NCBI GenBank assembly: GCA_027622975.1
Contig: JAQBVN010000013.1
Span: 1 to 64,000 of the forward strand
DNA length: 64,000 nucleotides
From: Bacteroidota bacterium
Lineage (GTDB): Bacteria > Bacteroidota > Bacteroidia > Flavobacteriales_D > Sanyastnellaceae
Reading direction: 5' to 3'
This document shows, piece after piece, positions 1 to 10,000 of this stretch (position 1 is its first letter; each line of letters opens with the position of its first letter). The translations under genes were made by a program, and so were the position numbers. The notes below the pieces were generated by a model, which saw only the letters and a list, made by a program, of their open reading frames with translations, did no database searches and was not told the DNA's origin.

Positions 1-1737
1 ATCGGGCGCATCGGGGCCGGAGACGATTTCAAAGCAGTTGTCAAACAACGCTTGGGCCTTGTCGTCGGCCAAACGCAGCAACTTCACACTCTCAAAAGGT
101 TCTCCACCTGAGGCTCGAGCCCACACCATTCCCACCGTGATGTTGTTATAATCCCCGGGTTCCAAGGTGAACGGACCCGCACTTTGAAGGAAGAGGCGAT
201 CGCCCGGGGGATTGCCTGCCCCAAATTCGGTCCAAGGATCGACCTGGATACCAACCGTACCCCACTGGTAGGGGTCGGTATCACCGGGAAACATGTAATC
301 CGCGGGAATCGCTAGATCCGCCCCAGTGGAAGCGTTCAATCCATCGCCTCCGTAGGCCATGCGCTGGCCGTTTTTCCAGAAGCCACGCATGTAGTTGTAG
401 TAATGAGATGCCAACGTCGGTTGACCATTCACGCCGTAGTTCCAATTGAAATACAGGAACTTACGCATTCCATAACGCTCGTTGTCGACCACCCCATCAC
501 CGTAACCAATGCCAATGCCGTCGTAGGGAATGCCCAAAGAATCGATGGCGTCGGTGAAAACGTCCGTCAGCGGGTTGTCCACCCCATCCGCATCTTGGTA
601 GGGACCTTCAAAGAAGTCCACACCCATGGCTGGTGGATTTTCCCCGTATCCAATGGAATAGCTTGTGGCCTCATCAAATTGGTCCCCGTTGTAGCTGTAG
701 CCCAAACCTCGACGCACGTCCACCCCCACATAATCGTCCACGTGTCCACCCAAGTCACAATCGACCCATTGGGCCATGTAGGTGTTGGTCAGGGTTTGGG
801 TTCCTTGGTTGATGAGCACGTAGTTGTAAAACGACATGTTGTTCACCTCGTCGTTGGTGGCAAAGGCAAAGGCCTGGGCACGGATTTCCATCCCGATGGG
901 CTCCCCTTGCGACTCCGAGTGAACGTTGCCCTTGTCATTGAAAATCCAGTAGAAGTTTTGGTCACCGTACAGCGGAACAATGTCCTCTCGGCGGCGGTTT
1001 TTGCAGTCGATTTCCTGGAGAAAATCAAACCATGGGTAATCCCCTTGCTCGGGGGTGTAGGTGCCATCGCCATTGAAGTCCAAAAAGGGAGCCAAGTAAT
1101 AATCCTGATTCAATCCCGGGTTTCCATGCGCCGGATAATCACGGAAATAGTCAGGCATGGCATAACCATCTGGGAAATCTGCATCCACAGTTCCCGAAGC
1201 CACGGATTCCCAATATTGACGATGCCTTTGAGCATCGGCGCGGTAACTCACTGCAAAGCGATCATACTCATTGCAGGTCTGAGGATCAACCTCGGCCGTG
1301 CCGTCGTTGGTCAATGGCCCTGGCCAAAAGTCATTTCCGGTGTTGCGATAACGCACTGCGGCGAGCTTCAATTGCTGGTCCGGGCTGATGCCGCCCAGCC
1401 ACAACGCACCGCCATACACCACAGACACCCCGTCCTCCTTCGGCACGAAGTGAGCTCCCTTGTCAATGGCCCTGTCGTACCAGAGCGCCCCTCCATTCTC
1501 GATCAGCGCGCGCACGTTGTTCCATTCCAAATCTCGCAAAGCCGTTGCGGGTGCGCACGCCTCGGCACGCAATTCAGGCTGCGGAGACATTGGAACAGGC
1601 AGGCCCTTTTGATATCGAATGTCAGGTCCCGAAGCTGATTGGGCTCTTGCATCCGAGGAGCACACAGCCCCACAGACAAACATCACAAACACAGTCAAGA
1701 CCCACTTGGGGTTCGAAGAGAATAGGCGTTGGCTCAT
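1..1737 (-). CDS. Secreted protein of unknown function, probable T9SS cargo (C-terminus beyond left edge)
   Basis: An uninterrupted minus-strand frame of 579 codons runs from an ATG at 1737 off the left edge. It begins with a basic n-region and hydrophobic stretch ending near DARAQS, a plausible Sec signal peptide. The mature part is rich in Gly, Asp, Trp and Tyr, and has the segment GALWYDRA followed by GALWLGGI. I associate these, from memory, with large Bacteroidota secreted proteins that usually end in a T9SS sorting domain. That domain would lie outside the window, so the T9SS assignment is inference. A calcium-site-like DFNGDGTYTPEQGD segment is present. No enzymatic domain is recognised. 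It is separated by 44 bases from the downstream end of the addA-like gene on the same strand and may be co-transcribed with it. Confidence 0.75.
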   Translation of the reverse strand, partial: MSQRLFSSNPKWVLTVFVMFVCGAVCSSDARAQSASGPDIRYQKGLPVPMSPQPELRAEACAPATALRDLEWNNVRALIENGGALWYDRAIDKGAHFVPKEDGVSVVYGGALWLGGISPDQQLKLAAVRYRNTGNDFWPGPLTNDGTAEVDPQTCNEYDRFAVSYRADAQRHRQYWESVASGTVDADFPDGYAMPDYFRDYPAHGNPGLNQDYYLAPFLDFNGDGTYTPEQGDYPWFDFLQEIDCKNRRREDIVPLYGDQNFYWIFNDKGNVHSESQGEPIGMEIRAQAFAFATNDEVNNMSFYNYVLINQGTQTLTNTYMAQWVDCDLGGHVDDYVGVDVRRGLGYSYNGDQFDEATSYSIGYGENPPAMGVDFFEGPYQDADGVDNPLTDVFTDAIDSLGIPYDGIGIGYGDGVVDNERYGMRKFLYFNWNYGVNGQPTLASHYYNYMRGFWKNGQRMAYGGDGLNASTGADLAIPADYMFPGDTDPYQWGTVGIQVDPWTEFGAGNPPGDRLFLQSAGPFTLEPGDYNNITVGMVWARASGGEPFESVKLLRLADDKAQALFDNCFEIVSGPDAPD

Positions 1738-1781
1738 CGATTCAGGTTCAGCAGAAAGACCTTCAAAGGAGGAGAGGGAGG

Positions 1782-4700
1782 TCAATCCGCGTTGAAGATA
1801 ACCCCTTGAGCACTGTCGGCCACCTCTTCCAAGGCCCAAGGGTCGAGGTACAAGACCCAACCCTTGACAGGCATGTCCTCCAATGCCTGAAGAATGCGCA
1901 TGTATTCCCGCACCTGGTTCGCGTGCTTTGAAGGGCGCGCACTCCCCGATTTGAAGTCGATAATGTGCCAAGTCGAACCGTCGAAAACCACGCGGTCCGG
2001 GCGTTTGGTCTCATGCCCATCCGTCCATCGAGGCTCGCATTCCACTTGGAGCCCCGGCGCAAAAAATCGCGCAGAGGCCTCGTGGGAAAGCACTCCATCA
2101 ATCCACGACACCACCTTGGATGAATCCTCAGAAGCCAGCGACCACTGACGCTCGACGCGTTGACGCAAGGTGAACCAATCCTCGGCCGTGATCACCTGCT
2201 CCAAAAGACCATGAGCGATCACCCCAAGCTCTTTGTCAGACAACCCTGAGGGTTGGAGAGACGACCAATGTGGGCGCTTGACACTGACGCGTTGTGTAGA
2301 CCACTCCCCAAGTCGCAAGTGAGACACCACCTCTTCCACCTGGGAGGGATGCGCAGAGGAAAGGGCCTTCCTCTCCGACGAGGGGACACCCCACATCGGT
2401 TGGGGCTCGCCAAACTGGTGACCCGTGATGTCTTCGGCACACGCCAAAACCCATTCGCCCACATGTTGTGGCATGTCGCGATTGAAATCCCAACCCTTGA
2501 TCTCGGCAAACACATCGAGGCGCTCCACTGGCCTTGTCATGGCCACGTACAAAATGTTGATTTGGTCGAGCATGGAAGCGTCAAGTTCTGCCTCGGCCCG
2601 GTGTTCTAACATCGTTCCCTTCATCTCGTTCACACTGAGCAAGGCGGCGGGAACGGCCACACCTGATTCAGCAGGAATGACTTCGGGCAGGACGCCTCTG
2701 ACGTCTCTGGCCTTGGAAGCATTCGCTGTGACAAGGGTCACCGGAAAGGCCAAACCTTTGGCCTTGTGCACCGTCATCACCTGCACAGCATCACCGCCGC
2801 CAGAGGTTACAATGGAGCGTTTGTGCCCTTGCCGATCCCAAGCGCGGATGAATCCAGCCAGGCCATTGTCTTCGGTTCCCGTCACATGCAAAGCCAATTC
2901 CATCAACCCCTCGGCATATGCATCGAAGCGACCCACAACCCCCAGGACTTGACATGCATGCCCAATCCAAGAAACCAAGGGTCCTTGGGCACGTCGAGAA
3001 ACGTTCAATGTCGGATAGAGCTCATCCAACATGTCGAGTACGCGAAACTCAGCCGGTGAGCGCTTTCCTTCCGGTGGAGGACTGACAAAGGCATCCAGCA
3101 CAGCAGATTCGCGAATGCGATCCGGCTCCAAGGCCGCCACGCATTGCAACCAAGCGGTGGCATGCCGATGTTCAGCGGGCTGGACCACCCAACGGGTGAG
3201 GTGAACCACGGCCAACGCAGCGGGGTGTCTCCCCAGGTGAAGACTGTCCTCGGTTTGAGGCGTGATATCCCCATCGAGCATGCGTTGAGCCAACCTCGCG
3301 CCCTCCTTGTTGGTCCGAACCAGCACAGCCATCTCGGACCACTTGAATCCACCCCCCTGCTCCGAGTGATGGTGTCTCAAGCGCTCGATCAATGCTTGGT
3401 GCATGGCAGCCTCTCGTTCATCCTTGTCATCACCGGCAACTCCCTGCACAAACACGGCACCTTCGAATGGTTGCCGAGGGTTCTGGGCATGCTGGTCGTA
3501 GACAGCCTTGACCCCCTCGGGCAACCGACCTTGAACGGCCGTGAAAAAGCGGTTGTTCCAATCCACGATGGACCTTCCGCTGCGCCAATTGTCCTCCAGC
3601 ACATCGACTTGGATGGTTTGACGAAACGTCGAGGCGACATCGGCAAAATCCCCCGCCTCGTCATCCACCATGTCAGGCAACGCCAGCAACTGCCTGTAAT
3701 CTCCATTTCGCCAGCGATAAATGGCCTGTTTGCCATCTCCCACGACCAAAGTCTGACGCCTTTCCGCAAGCACATGGTCAAACAGCGGCACCAAGTTTTG
3801 CCATTGCCTTACCGATGTATCTTGGAATTCGTCGATGAACACATGGCGGTACCGACTGCCCATCCTTTCAAACAGAAATGGGACTGGATTGCCTCGAACC
3901 ACGTTGGCCACACGTTCATGCAAGGCGTGGAAGGTGCGGACATTGCGTGACACTTGCACCTCCTCGACAGCTTCTGCCAACACGGCAATTGTGCCAATCA
4001 AATCAATCTTGTGAATGAGCCTTTGACGAAGGACAAACGCCCGTCCCTCATCCGTCTCAGGCACCATTCGCATCACCTGTTGGTACATCGCATCCACCTC
4101 GATGCGAACCTTCGATACACGGGCTTCTACATCGGGAGTAGCCGATTGTTTGGTGAAGTGGCCGGATTCAAACTGCGCGCGAAGCGTGGGGCTCGGTACT
4201 TTGAATTTTCCTTCAGCCAGAGCGTTGACGAAATCAACCATGGATCCTCGACTCACATCCGTGCGTTCGACGCCCTCTCGATGCAACGCCGTTTGTGCTT
4301 GCAAGGCCAAATCCCTCAACACCGTCTCCGTGGCCTTCACCTCTCGGCGCAGGGACAAAGACAGGCTTCGAAAGTCTTCAGGTGTGAGGTCGGACACCGC
4401 TTCGAGCGCGGCCCGCATTCCCTCCTTCAGAACTTCCGTGCCATAGGACATCAGGGGCTTTCGAATGCGGCTGTCCTTTTCCTCCTCCACTCGCAAGCGG
4501 GCAAATCCACGAAGCAACTCCGTGAACGCTTCATTGCCAGGCTCACCAACCCGATCGAGCACATTGGAAACCGCCTCTTCCACGATGCGATCCTGGTCGA
4601 GCTCGATTCGGAAGTCCTGATCCAAGGCCAAATCCCGCGCGAAACTCCGCACGAGGCGGTTGGTGAAGCTGTCCAAGGTCATCACTGACATGTGGCTGTA

Positions 4701-5012
4701 CCGTTGGAGCATCGCTGCCCGACAATGCCGAGCGCGCGAGGAGAGTACCTCGGGAGATGCCCCCGTTTGGTCCACCAATTCCTGGACAAAATCCGGCTTT
4801 GCCTCCCCTGAACCGAGCAAGAACAAGTCGCGCAGAATGCGTTCCTTCATCTCCCATGCCGCCTTGTTGGTGAATGTCAAGGCCAAAATGTGGCGGAAGG
4901 CAAGGGCATCGTCATCCGCCAAACACGAGGCGAGGTACCGGGACACCAAACGATAGGTTTTTCCCGACCCGGCCGAGGCCCTCACCACTTCAAACGCACG
5001 TTCTATACCCAT
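1782..5012 (-). CDS. addA: AddA/RecB-like UvrD-family helicase-nuclease
   Basis: ATP-dependent helicase with a C-terminal nuclease, expected to work with an AddB-type partner in resecting double-strand breaks for RecA-dependent repair. From the chosen ATG the protein is 1076 residues. Walker A is ASAGSGKT (residues 12-19); the DEAD-like motif FIDEFQDT lies near 390, followed by GDGKQAIYRWRNGD. The late helicase motif LYVAMTRPVERL is near 820. A PD-(D/E)XK nuclease signature, RPDRVVF then IIDFKSG, lies near 1017. The start at 5012 is preferred because family members reach Walker A within about 15 residues; an upstream GTG at 5078 would add 22 unlikely residues. The partner addB-like gene is at 15.3 kb on the other strand, not adjacent as in many genomes. 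The gene is divergent from the lipoprotein gene at 5102. Confidence 0.9.
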   Translation of the reverse strand: MGIERAFEVVRASAGSGKTYRLVSRYLASCLADDDALAFRHILALTFTNKAAWEMKERILRDLFLLGSGEAKPDFVQELVDQTGASPEVLSSRARHCRAAMLQRYSHMSVMTLDSFTNRLVRSFARDLALDQDFRIELDQDRIVEEAVSNVLDRVGEPGNEAFTELLRGFARLRVEEEKDSRIRKPLMSYGTEVLKEGMRAALEAVSDLTPEDFRSLSLSLRREVKATETVLRDLALQAQTALHREGVERTDVSRGSMVDFVNALAEGKFKVPSPTLRAQFESGHFTKQSATPDVEARVSKVRIEVDAMYQQVMRMVPETDEGRAFVLRQRLIHKIDLIGTIAVLAEAVEEVQVSRNVRTFHALHERVANVVRGNPVPFLFERMGSRYRHVFIDEFQDTSVRQWQNLVPLFDHVLAERRQTLVVGDGKQAIYRWRNGDYRQLLALPDMVDDEAGDFADVASTFRQTIQVDVLEDNWRSGRSIVDWNNRFFTAVQGRLPEGVKAVYDQHAQNPRQPFEGAVFVQGVAGDDKDEREAAMHQALIERLRHHHSEQGGGFKWSEMAVLVRTNKEGARLAQRMLDGDITPQTEDSLHLGRHPAALAVVHLTRWVVQPAEHRHATAWLQCVAALEPDRIRESAVLDAFVSPPPEGKRSPAEFRVLDMLDELYPTLNVSRRAQGPLVSWIGHACQVLGVVGRFDAYAEGLMELALHVTGTEDNGLAGFIRAWDRQGHKRSIVTSGGGDAVQVMTVHKAKGLAFPVTLVTANASKARDVRGVLPEVIPAESGVAVPAALLSVNEMKGTMLEHRAEAELDASMLDQINILYVAMTRPVERLDVFAEIKGWDFNRDMPQHVGEWVLACAEDITGHQFGEPQPMWGVPSSERKALSSAHPSQVEEVVSHLRLGEWSTQRVSVKRPHWSSLQPSGLSDKELGVIAHGLLEQVITAEDWFTLRQRVERQWSLASEDSSKVVSWIDGVLSHEASARFFAPGLQVECEPRWTDGHETKRPDRVVFDGSTWHIIDFKSGSARPSKHANQVREYMRILQALEDMPVKGWVLYLDPWALEEVADSAQGVIFNAD

Positions 5013-5101
5013 CGCACCCCAAGTTGCAAACTCTGGACAACTTTTGATGCAAATTGTGGGTTGAAATACCAACAACACGTCCCCGTGAAAACCTCGGAAT
5101 C

Positions 5102-5851
5102 ATGAAAAGTACACACCTCCTCGCTTTGGCTTGTTTTGTGTTGTGGGGATTTTCAGGGTGCCGAGAAGAGGCGAGTACAACCTTGAATTTGGTGTTTGAA
5201 GTGGAATGGCAGGGTGCTCCCTACGCGGTGGGAGAGGCCGGTATCGACGACCAAGGTCGAGACGTTCAGTTGGAGCGCTTGGAGTGCTATGTCAGCGATT
5301 TCGCCGTTCATGACGTCCGTGAGGGATGGATTGACATCGACACCGTGGCACGCATCGATTTTGGGGGCACGACCCGAATGGCAGGCCTTGAGATTGTCGG
5401 TTGCCAAGGATTGGAAATCGACGGGTTCAGGATGGGACTTGGCGTCCCTGCGGACCGCAACACAGATGTCGATCCCGCATCCTATTCGGATCCAGACCAC
5501 CCCTTGGGCTACAAAGGCTCAGCGGGCATGCATTGGGGCTGGGCTGCTGGTTACATTTTCAGCGTGTACGAGGGCCGTCTATTGACCGATCCTGCCACGC
5601 CGTTTGCCTACCATGCAGGGGCAGACACCTGTTTTCGCTCTGTGGAATTCACACTGGATGAGCCAACTCTCGTGCCTTTTGAATCCGGGGATGTTACTTG
5701 GACTCTGACGCTGGATGCGTACGCTTGTTTGCACGGCGTCAATGACATCATCGATCCTGAAATCGATCCTGAAACCCATACGGGGAACAACCTTCCCCTG
5801 GCGATCCGATGGGTGGACCTGTACCGCGAAGCTTGGACCTTGACGCCATGA
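5102..5851 (+). CDS. MbnP-family copper-type lipoprotein
   Basis: A 249-residue envelope lipoprotein with signal peptide and lipobox (FSGC, Cys near residue 19). The family pattern is visible as LERLECYVSDFAVHD and the Trp-rich segment GMHWGWAAGYIF, which I recognise as the MbnP hallmark. In characterised members, MbnP partners a di-heme MauG-like enzyme (MbnH) that oxidises a tryptophan of MbnP to kynurenine, helping to create a copper site. Here the next gene is exactly such a di-heme protein, overlapping by four bases (ATGA), so translational coupling is likely. Some members sit in methanobactin clusters; nothing of that kind is nearby, so the role is probably general copper handling. Function is inferred from family resemblance. 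Confidence 0.8.
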   Translation: MKSTHLLALACFVLWGFSGCREEASTTLNLVFEVEWQGAPYAVGEAGIDDQGRDVQLERLECYVSDFAVHDVREGWIDIDTVARIDFGGTTRMAGLEIVGCQGLEIDGFRMGLGVPADRNTDVDPASYSDPDHPLGYKGSAGMHWGWAAGYIFSVYEGRLLTDPATPFAYHAGADTCFRSVEFTLDEPTLVPFESGDVTWTLTLDAYACLHGVNDIIDPEIDPETHTGNNLPLAIRWVDLYREAWTLTP

Positions 5852-6954
5852 GATCTCCTGCCTATCCATGTCATTGGGTGTGGTTGATGGGCAGCGCCTT
5901 GTGGCTCCTGTCAGGCTGTGATTGTGGGCCCAAACCGGTATGGGAACCGACCCCTTATTCCCTGACCATCCCTCCGTTCTTTCCACCGATGGACATCCCT
6001 GCCGACAATCCACTGACGGAAGAGGGTGTTCATCTTGGGAGGCTCTTGTTTTGGGAAACCGCCTTGAGTGAGGACCATTCAATGTCGTGTGGTTCCTGTC
6101 ACTTGCCAGCCCACAATTTTTCAGACCCCCAACCCTACAGCACAGGGGTCACTGGGGCGGTGGGCACCCGCAATGCCATGGCACTGATCAACTTGGGTTG
6201 GGCAAGTTCCTTTTTTTGGGATGGGCGATCCCCAACTCTTGAAGACCAAATACGAGACCCAGTCCCTCACCCAGACGAGATGAATCTTCCTTGGCCAGAA
6301 GCTGTGGAGAGGTTGCAACAGGACCCCTTGGAAAGGGACTATCCACAACGTTTTTTTGACGCATTTGGGACCACCGAAATCACGGAAGATTTGGTGGTTC
6401 AAGCCATTGCCCAATTCGTGAGAACCATGATCAGCTCTGACAGCAAATTTGACCGCTGGCGCCGTGGTGAAGTGGAACTCACGACCAGCGAATACAACGG
6501 GTATCAGATGTTTTTGCGAGAGGGTGGCGACCCCGAAGTGGTTCCCGGAGGTCAATTTGGTGGTGACTGCTTCCATTGCCATGGTGAAGCCGGACTTCAG
6601 TTCACAGACCATTTGTTCCATAACAACGGACTGGACCCCTCGTTTGAAGCTGATCCGGGAAGGGCTGCCATCTCGGGAAGCCCACTTGATTCAGGCCTGT
6701 TTCGAACTCCAACCCTTCGCAACGTTGCACTGTCAGCCCCGTACATGCACGACGGCCGATTCGCCACCTTGGAAGAGGTGATTGAACACTACAATTCCGG
6801 AGGTGTGGCCTCTTCCACCATCGACCCGTTCATGAAGTATACCACAGGAGGATTGGCACTGGCTCCCTCCCAAAAGGCGGATCTGATTGCCTTTTTGCAT
6901 ACGCTGACGGACACGATCTTCATCCACAAACCTGAGTTTCAGGATCCAAATTGA
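5848..6954 (+). CDS. Di-heme MauG/cytochrome-c-peroxidase-family protein, MbnH-like
   Basis: A 368-residue periplasmic di-heme protein. The N-terminus is a lipoprotein signal with lipobox LSGC (Cys24). Two covalent heme sites are visible: CGSCH at 81-85 and CFHCH at 241-245. The C-terminal block FRTPTLRNVALSAPYMHDG is the conserved end of the bacterial cytochrome-c peroxidase/MauG family. The ATG at 5848 overlaps the stop of the MbnP-like gene. The pairing suggests it is the enzyme that modifies the MbnP-like partner rather than a plain hydrogen-peroxide scavenger, but sequence alone cannot separate the two. An in-frame ATG at 5809 would place 13 residues before the signal and is not used. 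Confidence 0.85.
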   Translation: MRSPAYPCHWVWLMGSALWLLSGCDCGPKPVWEPTPYSLTIPPFFPPMDIPADNPLTEEGVHLGRLLFWETALSEDHSMSCGSCHLPAHNFSDPQPYSTGVTGAVGTRNAMALINLGWASSFFWDGRSPTLEDQIRDPVPHPDEMNLPWPEAVERLQQDPLERDYPQRFFDAFGTTEITEDLVVQAIAQFVRTMISSDSKFDRWRRGEVELTTSEYNGYQMFLREGGDPEVVPGGQFGGDCFHCHGEAGLQFTDHLFHNNGLDPSFEADPGRAAISGSPLDSGLFRTPTLRNVALSAPYMHDGRFATLEEVIEHYNSGGVASSTIDPFMKYTTGGLALAPSQKADLIAFLHTLTDTIFIHKPEFQDPN

Positions 6955-7031
6955 CTTCTGAACTGAGGTACAATCGCGTCTTGCAGATGTGACAATGTAA
7001 CCTCCGTGGGATTCCTTGCGTACGCGAGGGC

Positions 7032-10000
7032 ATGTTGATTCTGTTTCCGACTCCCTTTTCCCGACTGGCCACATGGATGGCTGCGGCCTTTTTGTTGTTC
7101 GGGTTTGATGCCTTGGCCGACTGCCCGAATGTCCTCAATGGCGATGGGGAGGTCGACGACAATCCAGAGTATTACTTCTGCACGGATGGGGAGACCAACT
7201 GGACCTTTTTTCCCCAAACAGATGGCACATGGACCAATGTCAATGTGAATTGGGGAGACGGAACTTCGACGGAACATTTCGCGATTTGGAATGATCTGAA
7301 TCCCATTTCGCACAGCTACCCCAACATTCACGAAGACTACGTGGTGACCTTTCACAGCGGACCCTGCTGGCGAGAGGCGATTCTGCACAAAAGCGTGTCC
7401 GTGAATCCCGCCATTGTTGTCCCCCAAGGATGGCCGACGGGAGCTTGCGCACCAGCGACCCTGAGCTTTGTCAATGAATCAACCAACGTCACCCCTGACA
7501 CCCAATTCGAATGGATTTTTGACGACGGCACCAGCCTGACGTTTGGCCCCGAAAATGAAGGAGCCACGGTGGATCACGTGTTCAATGCATTCACCACAGG
7601 TTGCAGTCGTCCCGTCACATTGCGCGCCACCAATGCTTGCCGAGAAAGTGAATTTGGAGGGCCAGCCTCAGTGACTATTGACTACATCAACATTTGGGAC
7701 CGCGACAACCCGGCAATTTTCGCGGACAAGACCATCTTGTGTTGGCCAGAAAACAAGGTCAACTTGACCAACGTCAGTGAGAAGGTTTGTCTTGCCAACG
7801 GCAACACCCAGCAGCGGTTGGAACGTTGGGATTTTGGAGGGCCTTACGGACCGGGAGGAATCACTCACATCGACTGGCGTCCATGGACCAACTCCCTTCC
7901 TGTGGAGTTGACATTTCCCTCCACGGGGGTCTACACCATCGAATTGTGTATCGAGAACTACTGTGGGGTGGACTGCCAAAGCATCGAGATTGTCGTGCGT
8001 GAACCACTCGTCGCAGACGTGACGGGGCCCACTGAATCCTGCGTCGGAGAACGCGTGAATTTCATCGCAACTGCCCCTGAAGCGGATTGGTACGAATGGG
8101 ATTTTTATGGCTTTGACATGCACTGGTATCCTTCGGTGACAGGCAACATGTTGTGGACATACAACACGCCGGGCACGTTCACAGCTGTCGTGAATGTGGG
8201 ACTGAACAATCAATCCGATGCATGCACGGCGTCGGCTACGCACACCATCACCGTCAAGCCCGCCCCTGACGCTTCCATTGCGCTTTCCAACAACGATGGT
8301 TGCGATAGCCTGTGGGTACGAGCTGAAGAAATGGAAGGAGAAGGAGTCAGTTATGTATGGACGCTGCCTGATGGCACCAACGCAACTGGCCCTTCGTCGC
8401 CCTTGGTCTTTTTAGACCAAGTAGGAGCCCACCCCTTTGCCGTGGAAGTCACGGGGTCCAATGGCTGCAAGCGAGTTGCCAATGCCATGGCGCAAGTCCG
8501 AACCTCTCCTGCCGCCGCTTTCACGGTGGGCGCGGTGTGCGAGGGAAACGCATCACAATTCACGGACTTGAGTTTACCCGTGGGTTCTGACCCAATCACC
8601 TCGTGGTCTTGGTCGTTTGGTGACGGCCAATACGCGGGAGAGACCCACCCGAGTCACAACTACGCCAACCCCGGCAATTACGACGTTCATCTGGAAGTCA
8701 GCAATGGGTACTGCAATTCTAGCACGTCCCAACCTGTGGATGTCATTGCTTCACCCATGCTGGAGATCAGCAGTGACATCACTTCGGGTTGCGCCCCATT
8801 GTACGTTCAATTCAACGCGTCTTCAAACGACGATGTGGCGTGGGAGTTCGGCGATGACAACGGGGGAACTGGCCATGCGCCAAACCACACCTACATCGGA
8901 AGCCAGGAGGTGGAGGTCATTCACCAAGTGGTGGCGGTTGCCACCAACGACCATGGCTGCACCACAGAGCGAAGTTTGGCCATCACCATGCAACCGAGCG
9001 CAGACGCCACGTTCACGGTAAGTCCACCCTCCTGCTCACCGTTCACTCCTGCGTTTAACAATCTCAGCGAGCGGGCGGACCAATACCTGTGGGTGTTTGA
9101 AGACGGAACCACCTCTGACGTCGAAGAGCCCACCCACACCTTCCTGAACAACACCGGATTTTTGGAATCCGAGGTTGTCCGTCTGATTGCATACAATGCC
9201 AACGGTTGCAACGACACCACCCAAGTGGGTGTCAGTGTGTTTCCAGAGGCTCATTTTGATTTGGGCTTCAACGTGATTGAAGAATGTTCACCTTTCACGT
9301 TCATGGCGCCCAACATCCCAAACGCCGATCAGCCGTCGTGGGATTTTGGGGACAACGCTTCAAGCCAGGTTCCAAACCCGGTGCACGTCTACCAAAACAC
9401 GACCAGCAGCCCCCAGCAATACACCCTGACCTTTTCAGCCGAGAACAACTTTGGGTGCGTGGGCCAAGACAGTGCCTCCATTGTCATCAACCCGCAACCG
9501 GTGGCTGATTTCTCCGCGGACATTCAAAGCGGTTGCGCTCCCCTTGAGGTGACCATCACTGAGCACAGCGAGAGGGGTGCCCAATTCTCTTGGAATTACG
9601 GAGATGGCATGGTGGACACCGGCCACAACGGCACGTCCCACACCCATACGTTTCACCTCGAGGGATACGATTTGATCACCCGTGCCATTTCACTCACTGT
9701 GACCGCAGAAGGGGGATGCAGCGACTTTCACACGGTGCCCGTGGAAGTGTATCCAGAGGTTCGAGCCACACCGGAAGGAAATCTTGAAGACTGCGCCCCG
9801 TGGCAAGCGGATCTGGTGGCAGCAGGCTATGAAATGGCTTCCAACCACACCATTCAATGGGATGTGGAAGGCAGCTCCTCCGTGGGTGCCGTGTTCCAGC
9901 AATCGTTTGTTGGTTTGGAAGGTGCAGACCAAACCCTGGCCTTCCACCTTCACGTGGAGTCTCCCTTTGGTTGCACTGCAGATTCTTCGTTCACAGCCAC

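Noticed and set aside
403-1638. Plus-strand open frame of about 410 codons
   Set aside because: It lies wholly antisense to the secreted-protein gene (1-1737), has no family match and no signal peptide, and reads as a Val/His-rich mirror of that gene's codons.
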